A stretch of DNA of 64,000 nucleotides from Pantanalinema sp. GBBB05 (lineage in GTDB: Bacteria; Cyanobacteriota; Cyanobacteriia; Leptolyngbyales; Leptolyngbyaceae), in contig VRZD01000003.1 in NCBI GenBank assembly GCA_016743235.1, positions 1 through 64,000 of the forward strand. The letters run 5' to 3'. This document shows, in pieces, positions 17,396 to 27,340 of this stretch. The translations under genes and the position numbers were made by a program. The notes beneath the pieces were generated by a model. The model saw only the letters and a program-made list of their open reading frames with translations, ran no database searches and was not told where the DNA came from. How positions within the stretch are numbered: the first letter of the stretch is position 1; every line of letters starts with the position of its first letter.

Positions 17396-19018
17396 ATGGC
17401 GAGCATCTTCCATCGGTTTATGCTGGTCAGCACGATCGCATGTGCAGCCAGTTGCTTGAGTCAAGCGGCATGGGCTCAAGATCTGCTAAACCCTGAACTG
17501 GAGACAGCGACTCCAATGGATCAGGTGACTTCAGTCTCTCAACTCACCGATGTTCGACCCAGCGACTGGGCATTTCAAGCATTGCAATCCCTAGTTGAAC
17601 GGTATGGCTGTATTGTGGGCTATCCCGATCGCACCTATCGTGGGAACCGAGCCATTACCCGCTATGAATTTGCTGCTGGGTTAAATGCCTGTATGGATAA
17701 AATTCAGGAGTTAATTACTGCCGGAACGGCGGATTTAGTCCGCAAAGAAGATTTACTGACCTTACAACGATTACAAGAAGAGTTTGCCGTTGAATTAGCC
17801 ACCTTGCGGGGTCGCATCGATACCTTAGAGGTACGTACAGCTACCTTGGAACGGCAACAATTTTCGCCAACCACAAAATTAATTGGGCAAGCGATCGTTG
17901 CCGTGAGTGATACCTATGGCAATGCCGTAGGTGCAGATTCTGATCGATCGCAGCCCTTTCTGGCTGATCGCGTCCGGCTAAATTTTGAATCTAGTTTCAC
18001 CGGGCGGGATTTACTACGAGTGCGGTTCCAGTTTGGTAATTTTCTCTCCGAAGACGGCTCTAGTCAGATTGCTAATGTGACTGGAACTAATATGACCCGC
18101 TTGAATTTTGATACAGACTTCGGCAATTTCGTTAGTCTGGCCCATCTGCGTTACTACTTCCCGATCAATGACTCGATCGCCTTTGTAGTAGGTCCCACGG
18201 GAATTGGTTACACCGATATTACCGACACTGTCACTCCAGCCACGATCGCGGACGATGGCTTAGGGGTTCCTTCCCTGTTTGGCGAATACAATCCCTTATT
18301 CCGGCAAGGCGGCGGTGGCGGTGCCATTAACTGGAATATTACCGAGGATTTAGTCCTCACAGTAGGCTATTTAGCCTCCAATCCTAATGATCCGAGTGCT
18401 AAAAACGGCTTATTTAATGGTGGCTATAGTGCTCTGGCGCACCTAGTTTACAATGCCGACTGGGGCGGGATCGGCGTTGCCTATTCTCGGGGATATGCTC
18501 CGGGAGGTCGGGTAAATTTGACCGGCAGCACTGGCAGTTTTCTAGCCGCTTCACCCTTTGGTGATAGCATTGCAACCTCTAGCGACACGATCGGAGTCCA
18601 GGGCTACTATCGCTTCTCTCCTAACTTCCAAGTACATGCCTGGGGTGGCTACATTTGGGCACGGGCAGAAAATGACGGCTTTAGCGATCTCTCAAATGGC
18701 AGAGGGGGTACAAGCACCCGGTTTGTTGATAACGGCGATCGGGCAAATATTTGGTACGGCGCGATCGGGTTTTCATTCCCGGATCTGGGTGGGCGTGGCA
18801 ATCTACCGGGAATTTTGGTCGGCTTACCTCCCCGAGTGACCAACAGTGATGTCCGCGATGAGAACGATCATTCGCTGCATGTAGAAGCCTTTTACCGGAT
18901 TCAACTCAACGATAATGTTTCAATCACACCGGGCGTTTGGGCAGTCTTCAATCCTGAAAACGACAACGATAACGATACGCAAATTATCGGAGTATTACGG
19001 ACTTACTTCCTGTTCTGA
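17396..19018 (+). CDS. SLH-domain OprB-type iron uptake porin
   Basis: 540 aa outer-membrane protein. The signal peptide ends at AWAQ (about 28). The SLH domain covers about 50-110 (DVRPSDWAFQALQSLVERYGCIVGYPD.TYRGNRAITRYEFA) and anchors the protein to peptidoglycan-linked polymer. A coiled coil follows (about 120-155, LQRLQEEFAVELATLRGRIDTLE). An OprB beta-barrel then runs to the C-terminal aromatic LRTYFLF. The family includes cyanobacterial porins linked to passage of iron and other ions. It is monocistronic, and its last 16 bp overlap the convergent lnt gene. Confidence 0.93.
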   Translation: MASIFHRFMLVSTIACAASCLSQAAWAQDLLNPELETATPMDQVTSVSQLTDVRPSDWAFQALQSLVERYGCIVGYPDRTYRGNRAITRYEFAAGLNACMDKIQELITAGTADLVRKEDLLTLQRLQEEFAVELATLRGRIDTLEVRTATLERQQFSPTTKLIGQAIVAVSDTYGNAVGADSDRSQPFLADRVRLNFESSFTGRDLLRVRFQFGNFLSEDGSSQIANVTGTNMTRLNFDTDFGNFVSLAHLRYYFPINDSIAFVVGPTGIGYTDITDTVTPATIADDGLGVPSLFGEYNPLFRQGGGGGAINWNITEDLVLTVGYLASNPNDPSAKNGLFNGGYSALAHLVYNADWGGIGVAYSRGYAPGGRVNLTGSTGSFLAASPFGDSIATSSDTIGVQGYYRFSPNFQVHAWGGYIWARAENDGFSDLSNGRGGTSTRFVDNGDRANIWYGAIGFSFPDLGGRGNLPGILVGLPPRVTNSDVRDENDHSLHVEAFYRIQLNDNVSITPGVWAVFNPENDNDNDTQIIGVLRTYFLF

Positions 19019-20637
19019 ACCCAACGACTAACCACGAGCCAACTCCCCCCTAACCCAATTAATCCTGGCGTTAGCCAATCCCCCCAGCGTACATATAGCG
19101 TCTGGGTTTGGCGGCGAGCGATCGTCTCCGTATGAATCTGGTATTCATGAGGCTGCGATCGCCAGACAATCCTGCCATGGGGATCAATTACCCCGGAGTA
19201 GCCCGTATTTGTCGCCCGCACAGCCCACCGATCGGTTTCGATCGCCCGCATTAAGTCCTGGGCTTCATGTTGTGCCATCAGCACTTCACTGTAGGGATCA
19301 AGATTCGAGGCGGTAAGAATAAATTCGCCTCCAGATGCAGCTTGCGCCCGAAATAATTCTGGAAAAGCCGATTCGTAACAAATACTCGCGATCGCGCGTC
19401 CAAAGGGAGTATCAAACCGTTGGGCGGCTGTGCCAGGCTGCATACTGGTCTTCATCGGTGATAACCGACCAATCACTGCTCCCAAAATTTCCTGAAACGG
19501 AATATATTCCCCGAGTGGCACTAATTTGATTTTGTTGTAGCGGCTGAATACTTCTCCCTGAGTAGTCAGAGTTAAGAGGCTTTGAGTAATGCGATCGTCC
19601 TGGCGAAAAAACGTCCCTAACCAGGCAACCACTTTTTGATCTACTACGGCTTGATCAAACGGATTCTGGTTTGCAGTTTGACCATTCCACAGCAACGGCA
19701 AAGCCCCCTCTGGCGTTAGGACTGCATCAACTCCTTGTGCAGCCAGCATTTCATAACCAGACACATAACCATCGATCGCCCGCCTCACCCCTGCTGCCGA
19801 CAATTTGATTCGAGTCGGCACATTCCCTTGAATCACTCCCACCTTCAGGGCTGCCTCTGGTGCTTGCCCCAGCGGACGACTATACAGCCACCCACCGATC
19901 GCAGATAGTCCAATCACTAAGATCGCCGCTATTCCGAATAACTGCTGCCAGCGTGAAGTAACCAACCTCTGTCCACGATAATTCATCCAGGCTTCTGCCA
20001 ACAAGCCATTCACCGCCACGATCGCCGCTGTGACTACGGTTGGTCCCGACAACTGCCCTAAATGCAGGATCACCACATTTCCGGGACTCTGGGTGTAGGA
20101 CAACGAAGTCCAATATAGGGATCCCAGACTCCAAATCCATTCCAAGCCGCACCAGAGGGCGGTTGCGATCAAGACACGGCGGATAGTGAGGGAAAGGGCA
20201 GGTGAGGAAGATCTATCTCCCTCATCCCAGAGCAAAAGCTGCCGAACTCCCCATGTCCAAATCACTACTATGGCGGCTCCCCATAGGGTAATAAAACCCC
20301 AGCAAAATAGAGCGATCGCAATACTTGCCACCCAGGGAACCCCCATCCAAGTTAGGGGATGCAGTCCAGTAATCCAGGATAGAGCTAACCCGTGGTATGC
20401 AATGCCCCAAGCTAGTGGCAGTAAATAAATCGAGTTAAACCGCCAGCGCGATCCTGTAGGTTGGCTCAATGGGGATTGTCGGCTAACCATGACCCACAAC
20501 GGAATGAGGGCAACCCAAGCCAAGCCCCACCAGTTGAGTGGAGCCGTCGCCAGTCCCATGACAATGCCACTACTAAAGGCGATCGCGATCGATCTCAGTT
20601 GAGTCAGATTGAGTTTGCGAAAATGAATTTTCAGCAT
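19003..20637 (-). CDS. lnt: Apolipoprotein N-acyltransferase
   Basis: Adds the third acyl chain to the N-terminal cysteine of lipoproteins at the inner membrane. 544 aa from the ATG at 20637 (MLKIHFRK); a longer frame to 20739 would run into cysA. Multiple N-terminal helices are followed by the nitrilase-like domain with the Glu-Lys-Cys triad: LTPEGALPL (Glu), NKIKLVPLGEYIPF (Lys) and SICYESAFPEL (Cys). A final helix near the C-terminus completes the topology. It lies 52 bp downstream of cysA on the same strand and overlaps the convergent porin gene by 16 bp. Confidence 0.96.
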   Translation of the reverse strand: MLKIHFRKLNLTQLRSIAIAFSSGIVMGLATAPLNWWGLAWVALIPLWVMVSRQSPLSQPTGSRWRFNSIYLLPLAWGIAYHGLALSWITGLHPLTWMGVPWVASIAIALFCWGFITLWGAAIVVIWTWGVRQLLLWDEGDRSSSPALSLTIRRVLIATALWCGLEWIWSLGSLYWTSLSYTQSPGNVVILHLGQLSGPTVVTAAIVAVNGLLAEAWMNYRGQRLVTSRWQQLFGIAAILVIGLSAIGGWLYSRPLGQAPEAALKVGVIQGNVPTRIKLSAAGVRRAIDGYVSGYEMLAAQGVDAVLTPEGALPLLWNGQTANQNPFDQAVVDQKVVAWLGTFFRQDDRITQSLLTLTTQGEVFSRYNKIKLVPLGEYIPFQEILGAVIGRLSPMKTSMQPGTAAQRFDTPFGRAIASICYESAFPELFRAQAASGGEFILTASNLDPYSEVLMAQHEAQDLMRAIETDRWAVRATNTGYSGVIDPHGRIVWRSQPHEYQIHTETIARRQTQTLYVRWGDWLTPGLIGLGGSWLVVSRWVQNRK

Positions 20638-20689
20638 GCAACAGGGAGCAATTCCAGCGATCGGCAATGCTCTCCATAGTCTAGCGAGA

Positions 20690-21706
20690 TCAAATGGAGT
20701 AATAGAGCGGGAAGGCTTTCGCTTCCTTCGGACGAACAAACACCCGTTGTTGGGGTTTCAAATCTAGCTCATCAAACCGCTCACGGGTTAAATGCGCTGT
20801 GACCACCTGACCATCATCTAACGTAATCTCGGCTTGAACCTCCCAGCCCAAGTGAATAATCCGACTGACACGAGCAGCGGCAGATGAGACATCTGGAGTG
20901 GTTTCCACCAAAATATCCTGCGGACGTAGGAATACCTCTGGATGGGCGGAGTCAAACCCATTCGCCTGAAAAATATGGGAAGTGCTAGGTAACACGTTCA
21001 CTGGACCAATAAAGCTCATGACAAACGCACTGGCTGGGTGATCATAGACCTCTGCCGGAGAACCAATTTGCTCCACTTTGCCTTTGTTCATCACCACAAT
21101 TTCGTCTGACACTTCCATCGCTTCTTCCTGGTCGTGGGTCACAAACACCGTGGTGACATGCACTTCATCATGCAAGCGGCGTAACCAAGCCCGTAAATCT
21201 TTGCGGACTTTGGCATCTAACGCCCCAAAGGGTTCATCTAACAGTAAGACTTGTGGCTCCACGGCTAAGGCTCTCGCCAAGGCAACCCGTTGTCGCTGAC
21301 CACCAGAAAGTTGTGAGGGATAGCGATCGCCTAACCCACTTAATTGCACTAGCTCTAATAACTCTTCCACCCTGGCTTTGACTTTGGTGGCTGGGGTTTT
21401 GCGTAATTCTAGAGAAAAGGCAATATTTTTGCGTACCGTCATATGCTTAAACAAGGCATAGTGTTGGAACACAAAGCCAATATTACGATCTTGAACACTG
21501 CGGTTCGTGGCATCTTCTCCTGTCAGCCAAATCCGTCCCGTGTCAGGAGTTTCTAAGCCAGCGATCAATCTTAGAAGGGTCGATTTCCCAGACCCCGAAG
21601 GTCCCAGCAACGCCACCAGCGAACCACTCTTAATTTCCAAATTAACTTGGCTAACTGCCTGAAAGCTACCAAACTGCTTGGATACGTTTTCAACTAGAAT
21701 GCCCAC
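20690..21706 (-). CDS. cysA: Sulfate/thiosulfate-type ABC transporter ATP-binding protein
   Basis: 338 aa with a GTG start at 21706 giving [15 protein letters not shown]; an upstream in-frame ATG at 21772 adds non-family residues. It has Walker [11 protein letters not shown]-loop FVFQHYALF, signature [15 protein letters not shown], Walker [12 protein letters not shown] and the H-loop VTHDQ. A TOBE-like C-terminus ([18 protein letters not shown]) is typical of CysA. The permease and binding-protein genes are not within view, so it is an orphan here; confusion with another CUT/MOI-class ATPase is possible. lnt follows. Confidence 0.9.
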   Translation of the reverse strand: MGILVENVSKQFGSFQAVSQVNLEIKSGSLVALLGPSGSGKSTLLRLIAGLETPDTGRIWLTGEDATNRSVQDRNIGFVFQHYALFKHMTVRKNIAFSLELRKTPATKVKARVEELLELVQLSGLGDRYPSQLSGGQRQRVALARALAVEPQVLLLDEPFGALDAKVRKDLRAWLRRLHDEVHVTTVFVTHDQEEAMEVSDEIVVMNKGKVEQIGSPAEVYDHPASAFVMSFIGPVNVLPSTSHIFQANGFDSAHPEVFLRPQDILVETTPDVSSAAARVSRIIHLGWEVQAEITLDDGQVVTAHLTRERFDELDLKPQQRVFVRPKEAKAFPLYYSI

Positions 21707-22028
21707 GGCAGTGACCTCAGCGACAAAGAAAGTCTCACAGTTTAAATAATCCCAGTTTTGCCTCAGATACAAATCCCAGTTTTTTGATGGGATTACTGTA
21801 GTTTTTATATCATGAACTTACCGATCCCATTTCAGAGTTAGCGCTGATTTTGCTAGATCAAAACAAATTTCTAGCCAAACCTTCACGATCGCCCTAAGGT
21901 GACTCCCATCAAAATCTCTGAATAGAGACTGTTTGTAGCGATCTGCACAGAATTCGCTGACGATCGAATCCGTATCTGGGATTCTTGCTCTAGAATAGAA
22001 AGGTTGTGAAAAATTAATCTCCTCTGTC
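21707..22028. other. Divergent intergenic region cysA/rpmF
   Basis: About 320 bp carrying the promoters of cysA (minus) and rpmF (plus). A 6-bp inverted repeat ATCCCA...TGGGAT lies at 21773-21793. No known operator could be identified. Confidence 0.4.
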
Positions 22029-22208
22029 ATGGCTGTTCCTAAGAAGAAAACCTCCAAGTCTAAGCGCGACATGCGAAAGGCAACCTGGAAGCGTAAAGCG
22101 GCACTGCAAGCTCAAAGAGCGCTGTCGCTGGGTAAATCCGTTTTAACTGGACGGGCTGAAGGCTTTATCTATCCTCAAGACGACGCCGAGGACGAAGAAG
22201 AAGCCTAA
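22029..22208 (+). CDS. rpmF: 50S ribosomal protein L32
   Basis: 59 aa ([20 protein letters not shown]..), the classical L32 start followed by a Lys/Arg-rich middle. The C-terminal half ([18 protein letters not shown]) and an acidic tail (DDAEDEEEA) are as in cyanobacterial and plastid L32. No zinc-binding cysteines are present, again as in this lineage. There is no strong Shine-Dalgarno. It is alone between cysA and a molybdopterin oxidoreductase gene. Confidence 0.97.
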   Translation: MAVPKKKTSKSKRDMRKATWKRKAALQAQRALSLGKSVLTGRAEGFIYPQDDAEDEEEA

Positions 22209-22296
22209 CCGAATCGATACCTGATGATGGATCACCTCGATCCTGACCAGGCATTGACTCCGCAGTTCACTGTGAAGATGCTACAGGTACATCGCA

Positions 22297-22902
22297 ATGC
22301 CGGGAAAGTTCTTCCATAAACCAGGACCAGAGCTACGCGATCGCGTTCCTCCAGGTCAGCACCTCACCAACGGCTTCCCTGTGCTGACCTATGGAGACAC
22401 CCCTCAGGTCAGCACAACAGACTGGAGATTGAAAGTGTGGGGTCTGGCAACGGAAGTGAGCTTTACCTGGCAAGATGTGATGGCAATGCCCCAAAGCGAA
22501 TTTACCGCTGACTTTCACTGTGTCACCACCTGGTCAAAGCTAGACGTGCAATGGACGGGGATTAAAGTCATAGACTTGATGCGCCAGATTGATCTTGATC
22601 CCCAAGCTAAGCATGTGATGGCACATTGCTATGGCGACTACACAACGAATATCTCAATCGACGATTTTTTGCGGGAAGAAAACTTTTTTGCTCACACTCT
22701 ATTTGGTGAACCCCTTCCAGCAGACCATGGTGGACCCATGCGTTTGGTAGTGCCACATCTGTATGCCTGGAAAAGCGCTAAATGGATCAATGGGCTAGAG
22801 TTTCTTGGTCAAGAAGAGCTAGGCTTTTGGGAGCGTAATGGCTATCACCGCCGAGGAGAACCCTGGGCAGAAGAACGCTACAGTAGTCGGTTTGCTTTTT
22901 AG
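22297..22902 (+). CDS. Sulfite-oxidase-like molybdopterin oxidoreductase
   Basis: 201 aa single-domain member of the oxidoreductase molybdopterin-binding family. The Mo-ligand cysteine is in DFHCVTTWSKLD. Other family segments are WTGIKVIDLM, YTTNIS, LPADHGGPMRLVVPHLYAWKSAKWINGLEF and GFWERNGYH. There is no Tat signal and no haem or dimerisation domain, so it is likely cytoplasmic and of unknown substrate. It lies 88 bp after rpmF and 54 bp before mrnC on the same strand. Confidence 0.9.
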   Translation: MPGKFFHKPGPELRDRVPPGQHLTNGFPVLTYGDTPQVSTTDWRLKVWGLATEVSFTWQDVMAMPQSEFTADFHCVTTWSKLDVQWTGIKVIDLMRQIDLDPQAKHVMAHCYGDYTTNISIDDFLREENFFAHTLFGEPLPADHGGPMRLVVPHLYAWKSAKWINGLEFLGQEELGFWERNGYHRRGEPWAEERYSSRFAF

Positions 22903-22956
22903 CCTTCATCTCTCAGACTAAGAACCAGAATCAAAAGAAAGGAACGTTCATGCCAG

Positions 22957-23445
22957 ATGATGTTTGTTGCGCCGATCGCTCTATCAGAGCAGGATCAAGA
23001 TATGGCTCAACGAGATGATGCCTCATTAGCCAACGTCATCAGTTTTGACTGGCTAGCGCCGCGATCGCGACCATCAGTCCCGTTAGAACAACTTTCACCC
23101 GCCGCTCTAGCTTACCTGGGAGATGCTGTTTATGAGCTTTACATTAGACATTACTATTTGGCTCCACCCAAACGCATTCAAACGTATCACAATCAAGTAG
23201 TTGGTCAAGTTCGAGCCGAGCAACAAGCGAGCCATCTGCGATCGCTGCTGCCCCAACTCACCCCAATCGAATTAGACATTCTGCGCCGGGGACGCAATGC
23301 CGCCAATGGCAAACCCAAACGAATTGATTTAGAAACCTATCAGCAAGCCACTAGTTTAGAAACCTTAATTGGTTACTTGTATCTCACCGATCCCCAGCGA
23401 TTAATTGCTTTATTAACTCAGTTACAGCTTTCACCTGATCTCTAG
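22957..23445 (+). CDS. mrnC: Mini-ribonuclease 3
   Basis: 162 aa. A single RNase III catalytic domain without a dsRNA-binding domain, as in Mini-III, which matures 23S rRNA. Key segments are LAYLGDAVYELYIRHYYL (catalytic Asp and Glu region), VRAEQQA, LRRGRNA and YQQATSLETLIGYLYL (second metal-site Glu). The first ~40 residues are poorly conserved in style and the start may be the ATG at 23002. It is upstream of rlmB, another rRNA-maturation gene, on the same strand. Confidence 0.93.
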   Translation: MMFVAPIALSEQDQDMAQRDDASLANVISFDWLAPRSRPSVPLEQLSPAALAYLGDAVYELYIRHYYLAPPKRIQTYHNQVVGQVRAEQQASHLRSLLPQLTPIELDILRRGRNAANGKPKRIDLETYQQATSLETLIGYLYLTDPQRLIALLTQLQLSPDL

Positions 23446-23557
23446 TCATACTCAACCGTCGGTCAGAGTTGTCTGATGCGTGTAAGCCGTTTCAACGACA
23501 TGACTAGGTTTCCTGACTCAGTAATCTCTGCATCGATCCTTCATTCTTGGCATTATC

Positions 23558-25015
23558 ATGGCTCCTAACAAAAAGCGTCCTTCCGATTCTCAACGCCGTT
23601 CGTCTAGTCACCGCTCTGCAAAGCCTGGAGATCGGCCCACTCCTCGCTCCGATCGCTACACGGAACGAGGAGAGCGCCCCTCTCACCACTCCGAACGTAG
23701 TGGAGATACCGATTTGGGTCGCTCACCCAAACGATCTAAACGCGATGGAGAACGGAAATTCGATCATTCTGACCGTCCGGCTCCGCGATCTGACCGCAGT
23801 TTTGACCGCTCCGACCGTCCGGCTCCTCGTTCTGACCGCAATTTTGACCGCTCTGACCGTCCGGCTCCCCGATCCGATCGCAATTTTGACCGCTCTGACC
23901 GTCCGGCTCCTCGTTCTGACCGCAATTTTGACCGCTCCGACCGTCCGGCTCCCCGATCCGATCGCAAGTTCGATCGTTCTGACCGCCGTGATGAGCGGCA
24001 GTCTTCCTATCAAACAGAGCCATCCTTTGATCGTCCAGCCAAACGAGTGGAGCGGAGCGATGATCGTCCACGGAACAAGTTTAGAGGAGGCGATCGACCT
24101 GCCAATAAATTTGGTGGCAAGCCTAATTTCCAAAAGCCTCATCAGCAGCCATCTTCAGGCTACCGGGCAGAAGCCAACGATCGGGCGATCATCGATCTGA
24201 CTACACCCGAAGCCGGACAATCCGATCATTTAAATGCTGAATCGGAAGAACTGATCTACGGTCGTCATCCTGTATTAACGGCACTACAAAACGAACGTAA
24301 TCTTAACCGGATCTGGGTGACGGCTCGACTCCGCTATGATCCCCGCTTCCATACTTTATTACTGCAAGCTAAAGCCAATGGCACAGTAATTGATGAAGTT
24401 GAACCGCGTCGCTTAGATCAGATGACCCAAGGAGCAAACCATCAGGGGATCGCCGCTCAGGTAGCTCCTTATGAATATGTCGATCTGGGGGATCTCATCA
24501 CTACGGCGAAAGCGGCTTCGGAACATCCTGTATTAATAGTTGCTGATGGGATCACTGATCCCCATAATCTGGGCGCTATTATTCGTACTGCCGAAGCATT
24601 AGGGATCCAGGGCTTAATCATTCCGCAACGACGGGCTGTTGGGGTAACAGCCACCGTTGTCAAAGTAGCTGCGGGGGCGTTAGAACATTTCCCAGTTGCC
24701 AGAGTCGTAAACCTGAGTCGAGCGCTAGAAGACTTGAAAACAGCTGGTTTCTGGATTTATGGGATGTCAGCTGAAGCCAGTCAGCCGATTCATACCGTGC
24801 AATTTTCTGGTGCTACAGCCGTTGTGATTGGTTCTGAAGGAGATGGATTGAGTTTGCTGACTCAACGCACCTGTGACAGTCTGGTGGCGATCCCGCTCAA
24901 AGGCAACACTCCCAGCTTAAATGCTTCTGTAGCAACGGGTATGGTGTTGTATGAAATTCATCGGCAGCGAATCTCTGATACGCTCCGGCTAAATAGATTA
25001 GAAAAAGCTATCTAG
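23558..25015 (+). CDS. rlmB: 23S rRNA (guanosine-2'-O-)-methyltransferase, RlmB/TrmH type
   Basis: 485 aa, about twice the usual 250. Residues 1-225 are a low-complexity basic region made of Ser-Asp-Arg-Pro units, including five 14-aa repeats (71-140). The enzyme follows: SpoU substrate-binding domain ([22 protein letters not shown]) and the SPOUT knot with [28 protein letters not shown] and [21 protein letters not shown]. The family methylates the ribose of G2251 in the 23S P-loop. The extension may bind RNA. Start ATG at 23558. Confidence 0.93.
   Translation: MAPNKKRPSDSQRRSSSHRSAKPGDRPTPRSDRYTERGERPSHHSERSGDTDLGRSPKRSKRDGERKFDHSDRPAPRSDRSFDRSDRPAPRSDRNFDRSDRPAPRSDRNFDRSDRPAPRSDRNFDRSDRPAPRSDRKFDRSDRRDERQSSYQTEPSFDRPAKRVERSDDRPRNKFRGGDRPANKFGGKPNFQKPHQQPSSGYRAEANDRAIIDLTTPEAGQSDHLNAESEELIYGRHPVLTALQNERNLNRIWVTARLRYDPRFHTLLLQAKANGTVIDEVEPRRLDQMTQGANHQGIAAQVAPYEYVDLGDLITTAKAASEHPVLIVADGITDPHNLGAIIRTAEALGIQGLIIPQRRAVGVTATVVKVAAGALEHFPVARVVNLSRALEDLKTAGFWIYGMSAEASQPIHTVQFSGATAVVIGSEGDGLSLLTQRTCDSLVAIPLKGNTPSLNASVATGMVLYEIHRQRISDTLRLNRLEKAI
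23768..23977 (+). repeat. Five 42-bp tandem repeats in rlmB
   Basis: Each unit encodes [14 protein letters not shown] or a one-residue variant. Synonymous differences alternate (CGATCCGATCGC or CGTTCTGACCGC), so the array is older than the TPR repeats at the left end or has been shuffled in pairs. Confidence 0.9.
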
Positions 25016-25128
25016 TTGAAAAAGGGGGAGGCAGCAGAGTATAACAAATCATGAAGAAGATCCGTGTCAGGACGTTTGACTCGCAAGGTATCTCCATATA
25101 AATCACTGGTTGAATTTACAGGACAGCA

Positions 25129-25416
25129 ATGCAGGAACCTTTGACAAATCTGTTAAATCTGATTGGTTTAGCCTGGTGGGTTGAAATTACAACGGATCTG
25201 CCTCGTTGCACGTATTACTTTGGACCGTTTGTCTCCTCCCAGGAAGCCGAGGAGCATCATTCCGGCTACCTGGAAGACTTACAGCAGGAAGGGGCTCAGG
25301 GAATTACCGTCGTGATTAAGCGGTGTAAACCAACCAAGTTAACGATCGAGCCAGACGAAGAAGAGAACGGCGAGCCAGGAATTTCCCCGCAATTTAGAGG
25401 GCAGTTTCAACAATGA
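25129..25416 (+). CDS. DUF1816 family protein
   Basis: 95 aa. AWWVEITTDLPRCTYYFGPF, then SSQEAEEHHSGYLEDLQQEG and ITVVIKRCKPTKLTI, match the DUF1816 pattern of small cyanobacterial proteins, some linked in the literature to phycobilisome-type genes. No catalytic residues are evident. It is 113 bp downstream of rlmB and overlaps the convergent FAD oxidoreductase gene by 23 bp. Confidence 0.88.
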   Translation: MQEPLTNLLNLIGLAWWVEITTDLPRCTYYFGPFVSSQEAEEHHSGYLEDLQQEGAQGITVVIKRCKPTKLTIEPDEEENGEPGISPQFRGQFQQ

Positions 25417-27223
25417 TCGCGGTCGCCAAAACCCAATTCCCTGCTAGATTAATCCTGCCCTCTACTGTTATCCGTTGTGCCTGACTCAATTCAGCTAACT
25501 TCTGATCAACATCCGGATTAAGCGTTACCAAGGTAAAGGTGCGCTCAGAGAGCGCATCGGGTGACTTCACCTCAAGCATATAGGTCTGTGCATCGACTCG
25601 CGTATAAGTTCCAGCCAGGGTTTGCCCCTTGGTGGATGGGTTTGCCAAGTGAGTTTTTGCAGGCATAGATGGGTGCTGCAAAGGGCAATTCCCTGCTGCC
25701 GGATACGCCTCTGGATGATCGAGATAATATCGTTGCCAGTTGAGCCAATCGGGATGATTGATCACCAAGTTAAATAAAGGAATCACGGCAGCCGGTGCGA
25801 TCGCATCCGTTAATAAGGCTTCTTGCAACGATCGTACGTCTAAATCCCGAGGCTGACATCCCTGCTCCACGCATAAAGCCGCTGCCATCCCCGCCGCTTG
25901 TCCAATGCCTAAGACTAAGGGCTGTAGGCGGGTGGCTCCATTAGCGATGTGAGAGACAGAAATATTTTTTTCACAGACTAGAAAGCCATCTGTTTTTACG
26001 GGCACTAAGCTGCGATAAGGAATTGTAAATGGAGTGCCGGTCCAGCGACCGCCCCAGCGTAGCGATTTAGGCTTGAGCGGAATTTCACCACTGGGATAGT
26101 GATGGTCATTGGCATAATTCCCGATCGCGATCGCATCACAGACATTCTCCACTTGCATACAGCCTTCTGCCCAGACAGTCACGGGTAATGAAGCGGCTGA
26201 CCCGCGAACGATCGGCAAAATATCCTGTTCTCGAATTGTGGTTAGTCCCTTTAACCGCCGACTTTCCCGGAAGTAAGGATGCAGAGCATAGGCTCCTCCA
26301 CCAAACGATGTCGGCAAGGACGGAAAAATATCCGCCGCTAAACCATAGCGTTGACCCAACTGGGTTTGAATATACCGGGCAAAACTTTGGCTATGCCAAC
26401 AGGCTTCCTGCAAAAATTGCTGCTGTCCAGTTGGGGAACCCATTAAGCGATGAATCCCTTCTCCATAATCATTACCGTGAATGGGCCAGTTAATCATGAA
26501 GTGATTGCCTGCCCACCGACCATAGTTGAGAAACTGCTCACCACCATAGTTATCCCAAGCTTCCTGGAATAAAGCCGGGTTGTAATTGGGTGGAACGGGG
26601 ATTTCTGGAGCTGACTGACCTTCCCCATAGTCCCGCATCACCACAACCCAGGTGGGAGCTTGGACTGGATAGGTTTGGGTCAAGGCATTGGTCGTTAGCG
26701 GTGCACTCGGTTCGCCAAATTCTGCCTGTAACTCCCAACCCCAACGATGCGGAATCTCTGCCAATGCCAGCAAATCACCTAACTCGGTGCCATCGAGAAT
26801 TACTTGGGCAGCGATCGTGTAATCCGCAAACCGGATGCCAGTAATGTGATCGTCCTGCTTCAGCACCTCTAACGGGATCTGTCCGGTGATCCAGTGTAAA
26901 TTCGGCAGTGCTGCCACCCAATCCGCAAAAATCTGGGCACCAATGCGCGGATCATACGTGAAGAAGCTGACCCAACCCTGATCTAAGCTTCCCGGTTGAC
27001 GACGTTCTAATTCTTGTAAGAAGGCTCCCCAAATGCCCGTCTGAAAAGCGGCTAACTCATTGCCATCAGGCGCCGATACTCCGGCACTGGTCAGCATCCC
27101 GCCTAACCAGGGAAACTCACTCACCAGAATGGTGTTTACGCCTCGTCGTGCGGCTTGAATGGCGGCGGCTGTTCCTCCTGTACCACCACCAACCACCAGC
27201 ACATCTGTTGTTAAAGTCTGCAT
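25394..27223 (-). CDS. FAD-dependent oxidoreductase (FAD_oxidored family)
   Basis: 609 aa with an N-terminal Rossmann dinucleotide motif VLVVGGGTGGTAAAIQAARRG and an FAD-family second motif around ILDGTELGDLLALA. Later segments (YRSLVPVKTDGFLVCEKNISVSHIANGATRLQP, GIGQAAGMAAALCVEQG) are typical of the PF12831-type oxidoreductases often annotated as xanthan-lyase-like. Substrate unknown; carbohydrate-related roles are suggested for some relatives. Signal peptide absent. Monocistronic; the divergent zinc alcohol dehydrogenase starts 117 bp away. Confidence 0.9.
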   Translation of the reverse strand: MQTLTTDVLVVGGGTGGTAAAIQAARRGVNTILVSEFPWLGGMLTSAGVSAPDGNELAAFQTGIWGAFLQELERRQPGSLDQGWVSFFTYDPRIGAQIFADWVAALPNLHWITGQIPLEVLKQDDHITGIRFADYTIAAQVILDGTELGDLLALAEIPHRWGWELQAEFGEPSAPLTTNALTQTYPVQAPTWVVVMRDYGEGQSAPEIPVPPNYNPALFQEAWDNYGGEQFLNYGRWAGNHFMINWPIHGNDYGEGIHRLMGSPTGQQQFLQEACWHSQSFARYIQTQLGQRYGLAADIFPSLPTSFGGGAYALHPYFRESRRLKGLTTIREQDILPIVRGSAASLPVTVWAEGCMQVENVCDAIAIGNYANDHHYPSGEIPLKPKSLRWGGRWTGTPFTIPYRSLVPVKTDGFLVCEKNISVSHIANGATRLQPLVLGIGQAAGMAAALCVEQGCQPRDLDVRSLQEALLTDAIAPAAVIPLFNLVINHPDWLNWQRYYLDHPEAYPAAGNCPLQHPSMPAKTHLANPSTKGQTLAGTYTRVDAQTYMLEVKSPDALSERTFTLVTLNPDVDQKLAELSQAQRITVEGRINLAGNWVLATAIIVETAL

Positions 27224-27340
27224 GAGTCTAGCCGTAAATCATCAGTTCCAGGCTTAGATAATACGTCGTCAGATGACCCAATGGCAGAAAGGACGTAACG
27301 AATGGTAAAGTCTGCTGTGGAGGGTCTTGAGGTTTTTGGT

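Noticed and set aside
20690..21706. Complete sulfate transporter operon around cysA
   Set aside because: No permease or binding-protein genes were found nearby; only the ATPase is present.
21818..22072. Minus-strand frame opposite rpmF
   Set aside because: It overlaps the L32 gene in antisense and shows no protein-like features.
23723..24142. Antisense frames opposite the rlmB repeats
   Set aside because: They are open only because of the repetitive codon pattern; the plus strand encodes RlmB.
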